Below, one piece after another: positions 61,667-64,000 of a DNA stretch of 64,000 nt (position 1 is its first letter; each line of letters begins with the position of its first letter). Source of the stretch: Bacillota bacterium (GTDB lineage: Bacteria > Bacillota > Clostridia > Oscillospirales > Acutalibacteraceae). The stretch covers positions 7,072 to 71,071 of the forward strand of contig JAEZRH010000172.1 in assembly GCA_023412845.1 (NCBI GenBank), in the 5' to 3' direction. The notes under the pieces were generated by a model, which saw only the letters and a list, made by a program, of their open reading frames with translations, made no database searches and had not been told where the DNA came from. The position numbers and the translations under genes were made by a program.

Positions 61667-64000
61667 CTACTCCGTGTATTCTTCCATGGTGAAGGCTTCC
61701 AATACGTCGCCTTCCTTGATGTCGCTGTATTTTGTGAGGCCGATGCCGCAGTCGTATCCTTCGGCGACTTCCTTCGCGTCGTCCTTGAAGCGCTTGAGCG
61801 AAGAGATGCTGTCCTCCGCGAGGACGATGCCGTCGCGCACCACCCGGATCTGCGCGCTGCGCGTGACTTTGCCGGTCGTGACGTGCGCGCCGGCGATGGT
61901 GCCGACGTTGCTGATGTGGTAGACCTGGCGCACCTCCGCCTTGCCGAGGGCCGTCTCGCGCACCTTCGGAGCCAGCATGCCCTTGAGGGCGGAGCCGATC
62001 TCGTCGATGCAGTCGTAGATCACGCGGTAAAGCCGCAGTTCCACGCCGTCGCGCTTTGCGTTCTCTTCCGCAACGGGGTCGGGCCGTACGTTGAAGCCGA
62101 CGATGATCGCGCCGGAAGCTGCCGCGAGCATCACGTCCGACTCGCTGACGGCGCCTACGCCGCTGTGGATGATGCTGACGCGCGCCTCGTCGTTTGAAAG
62201 CTTTTCGAGCGACTGGCACACCGCTTCGACGGAGCCCTGCACGTCTGCCTTCACGATGAGGTCGAGCTCCTTGACGTCGCCCTGCTTCATCTGATCGAAC
62301 AGATTGTCGAGCGTAACCTTCGTGCGGGAGTTGAACTTTTCTTCCTTCCGCTCCGTGAGGCGCTGCTGCACCAGTTCGCGGGCCAGGCGTTCGTCGGAAA
62401 CGGCGTTGAACACGTCGCCGCCCTCTGGCACGTCGCCGAGACCCGTGATCTCGACAGGCACGCTCGGCCCGGCGGACTCGATGGTTTTGCCGTTCTCGTC
62501 CGCCATGGCGCGCACGCGGCCGACGGTCGTGCCCGCGACCAGCACGTCGCCTACGTGCAGCGTGCCGTTCTGCACCAGCACGGTCGCCACGGGGCCGCGG
62601 CCCTTGTCGAGTCTTGCCTCGATGACTGTGCCCTTCGCTGCGCGGTCCGGGTTGGCTTTCAGTTCTTTCACGTCCGCGACGAGCAGGATGGTTTCCAGCA
62701 GGTCCTTGATGCCGGTCTTTTGCACCGCGGAGACCCTGACGCAGGGAACGTCGCCGCCCCATTCCTCCGGCACGAGCTCATACTTCGTCAGCTGTTCCAT
62801 CACCTGCTCGGGGTTTGCGCCCGGCTTATCCATCTTGTTGATGGCGACGATGATGGAAACCTTCGCAGCCTTCGCGTGGTGGATGGCCTCGACCGTCTGC
62901 GGCATGATGCCGTCGTCGGCCGCGACGACCAGCACGGCGATATCCGTCACCTGGGCGCCGCGCGCGCGCATGGTGGTAAACGCCTCGTGGCCCGGCGTGT
63001 CGAGGAAAGTGACGTCGCGCCCGCCTATCTTGACCTGGTAAGCGCCAATGTGCTGGGTGATGCCGCCGGCTTCCGTCTCTGTCACGCTCGTGTGGCGGAT
63101 GGCGTCGAGCAGCGAGGTCTTGCCGTGGTCGACGTGGCCCATGACCACGACGACCGGCGCGCGGGGCACGAGGTTTTCGTCCTTGTCTTCGCTGTCGTCG
63201 ATGATCTGTTCCTCGATGGTGACGACAACTTCCTTTTCCACCTTCGCGTGGAATTCCATAGCCGCAAGAGAAGCGGTGTCGAAATCCACCACGTCGTTCA
63301 CGGCTGCAAAAACGCCGAGACCCATCAGCTTTTTGATGACCTCCGCCGCCGTGGCTTTCAGGCGCAGGGCCAGCTCGCCGACGGTGATCTGCTCCGGAAT
63401 CTGGATGGTGATGGGCTTGTTCTTGCGCTCAAGCGCGATGCGGCGCAGGCGCTCGGACTCCGTCTCTTTGCGGTAGCCGCGCGGCCTGCCGCGGTACTGG
63501 CTGCTTTTCTGGGTCAGCTTCTGCTTGCGGACGACGTTGTCCGTCGTGCGCACTTTGTCCGACGTGGACGCGAGGCGGTCGTACTTTTCGTTGTAGCGGT
63601 CGAGTTCGACGTGCGACGCGTGGGTGTCGACAATCCTGCCGGCGGGGCGCGCGATGGTGCTGTCGCCCGTGTTCATGCGAACCGTCGTCTGCTGCGGATG
63701 CTTCTGCGCGGGCGGCTTGGGCGGCTGGCTCTTCCTGTGGTTCTGCTGGTTCGCGTTCTGCTGCCCGGCCGGGAAGCGGCCTGCTGCGGGCGAAGCTGCT
63801 CTCGGCGCGCGAGGCGCCTCGTTCTGGCCAGTGCCCGGCTGGCGGCCGGGGCGCTGCGGGAATCTGCGCTGGTCCCCGTATCTGCCCGCTTCCTGGCGGC
63901 CGGCGGTTGGCTGACGGCCGGCGGTCGGCTGACGGCCGGGGCCCGGCTGGCGGCGGTCCGCGCCCGGAGCAGCCGCTCTTTCCGCAGAGGAGGGCTGCGG
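61667..64000 (-). CDS. infB: Translation initiation factor IF-2 (5' truncated)
   Basis: The frame is open to the last base of the window, so the start lies beyond it; 777 residues are visible. The N-terminal about 108 residues are Pro/Gln/Arg/Gly-rich with repeated TAGRQ units, the usual disordered IF-2 region. The G domain follows: [19 protein letters not shown] (G1), [17 protein letters not shown] (G3) and [13 protein letters not shown] (G4), then the C-terminal domains, ending [20 protein letters not shown]-2 brings fMet-tRNA to the 30S subunit and joins the subunits. It heads the infB-rbfA-nrnA-truB-ribF unit in this window; nusA and others should lie upstream. Confidence 0.97.
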   Translation of the reverse strand, partial: PQPSSAERAAAPGADRRQPGPGRQPTAGRQPTAGRQEAGRYGDQRRFPQRPGRQPGTGQNEAPRAPRAASPAAGRFPAGQQNANQQNHRKSQPPKPPAQKHPQQTTVRMNTGDSTIARPAGRIVDTHASHVELDRYNEKYDRLASTSDKVRTTDNVVRKQKLTQKSSQYRGRPRGYRKETESERLRRIALERKNKPITIQIPEQITVGELALRLKATAAEVIKKLMGLGVFAAVNDVVDFDTASLAAMEFHAKVEKEVVVTIEEQIIDDSEDKDENLVPRAPVVVVMGHVDHGKTSLLDAIRHTSVTETEAGGITQHIGAYQVKIGGRDVTFLDTPGHEAFTTMRARGAQVTDIAVLVVAADDGIMPQTVEAIHHAKAAKVSIIVAINKMDKPGANPEQVMEQLTKYELVPEEWGGDVPCVRVSAVQKTGIKDLLETILLVADVKELKANPDRAAKGTVIEARLDKGRGPVATVLVQNGTLHVGDVLVAGTTVGRVRAMADENGKTIESAGPSVPVEITGLGDVPEGGDVFNAVSDERLARELVQQRLTERKEEKFNSRTKVTLDNLFDQMKQGDVKELDLIVKADVQGSVEAVCQSLEKLSNDEARVSIIHSGVGAVSESDVMLAAASGAIIVGFNVRPDPVAEENAKRDGVELRLYRVIYDCIDEIGSALKGMLAPKVRETALGKAEVRQVYHISNVGTIAGAHVTTGKVTRSAQIRVVRDGIVLAEDSISSLKRFKDDAKEVAEGYDCGIGLTKYSDIKEGDVLEAFTMEEYTE

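Overview
The window reads as a chromosomal segment of a GC-rich, endospore-forming member of the Clostridia. The sporulation and germination genes (gpr, spoIIP, spoVAE and a gerA-type operon), the Gram-positive hrcA-grpE-dnaK-dnaJ order with a perfect CIRCE operator, the mccBA cysteine genes, a preQ1-I riboswitch on queT and the CpXC protein all fit that. A member of the Oscillospiraceae is an inference from gene content and GC richness; no rRNA or tRNA gene is present to confirm it.

Layout. 1-4735: the 3' part of a U32 peptidase gene, dut, a DUF4321 membrane protein gene, maf and mreB. 4838-7653 (minus): tadA, a CPBP protease and an LCM-type methyltransferase, with a structured intergenic region at about 6478-6650. 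7723-10123: the mccB-mccA transsulfuration pair behind a long terminator-containing leader. 10257-10918: queT under a preQ1-I riboswitch. 11067-14543: pstS, pstC and pstA, split by an oppositely oriented TM2 gene, without pstB, and headed by an 11-nt-phased Pho box. 14593-26211 (minus): dnaJ, dnaK, grpE, hrcA, hemW, lepA, two unknown membrane proteins, spoIIP and gpr. 26257-29096: rpsT, a 50-residue membrane peptide, spoVAE, a Cof-type phosphatase and a flavodoxin. 29142-37894: asnB, a CpXC protein, an acidic unknown protein, an undecaprenyl-phosphate sugar transferase and the galK-galT-galE operon. 38082-43364: a five-gene germinant-receptor operon with two B-type permeases. 43459-50397: secA, phosphoglucomutase, a phosphodiesterase and a three-gene unknown operon behind a sigma-E-like promoter. 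50389-55360: proB, proA, a membrane protein whose N-terminus is built of repeat sequence, a frameshifted CPBP protease and a small unknown protein. 55420-64000 (minus): pnp, rpsO, ribF, truB, nrnA, rbfA and a 5'-truncated infB, the classic infB-to-pnp translation cluster.

The most unusual feature is not a gene. A family of short palindromes (GCRGGC or GCRGCG arms around 2-5 nt) sits at or within a few bases of stop codons of many unrelated genes. It is often followed by a conserved module ending in a GGCGGGA...TCCCGC hairpin, giving elements of roughly 85-90 bp. Copies occur across the window, two in tandem at 50149-50320. One set lies in frame inside the coding region at 50389-51486, where it supplies about 87 residues, and some copies supply the stop codon itself. 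This resembles a REP/RPE-type element family.
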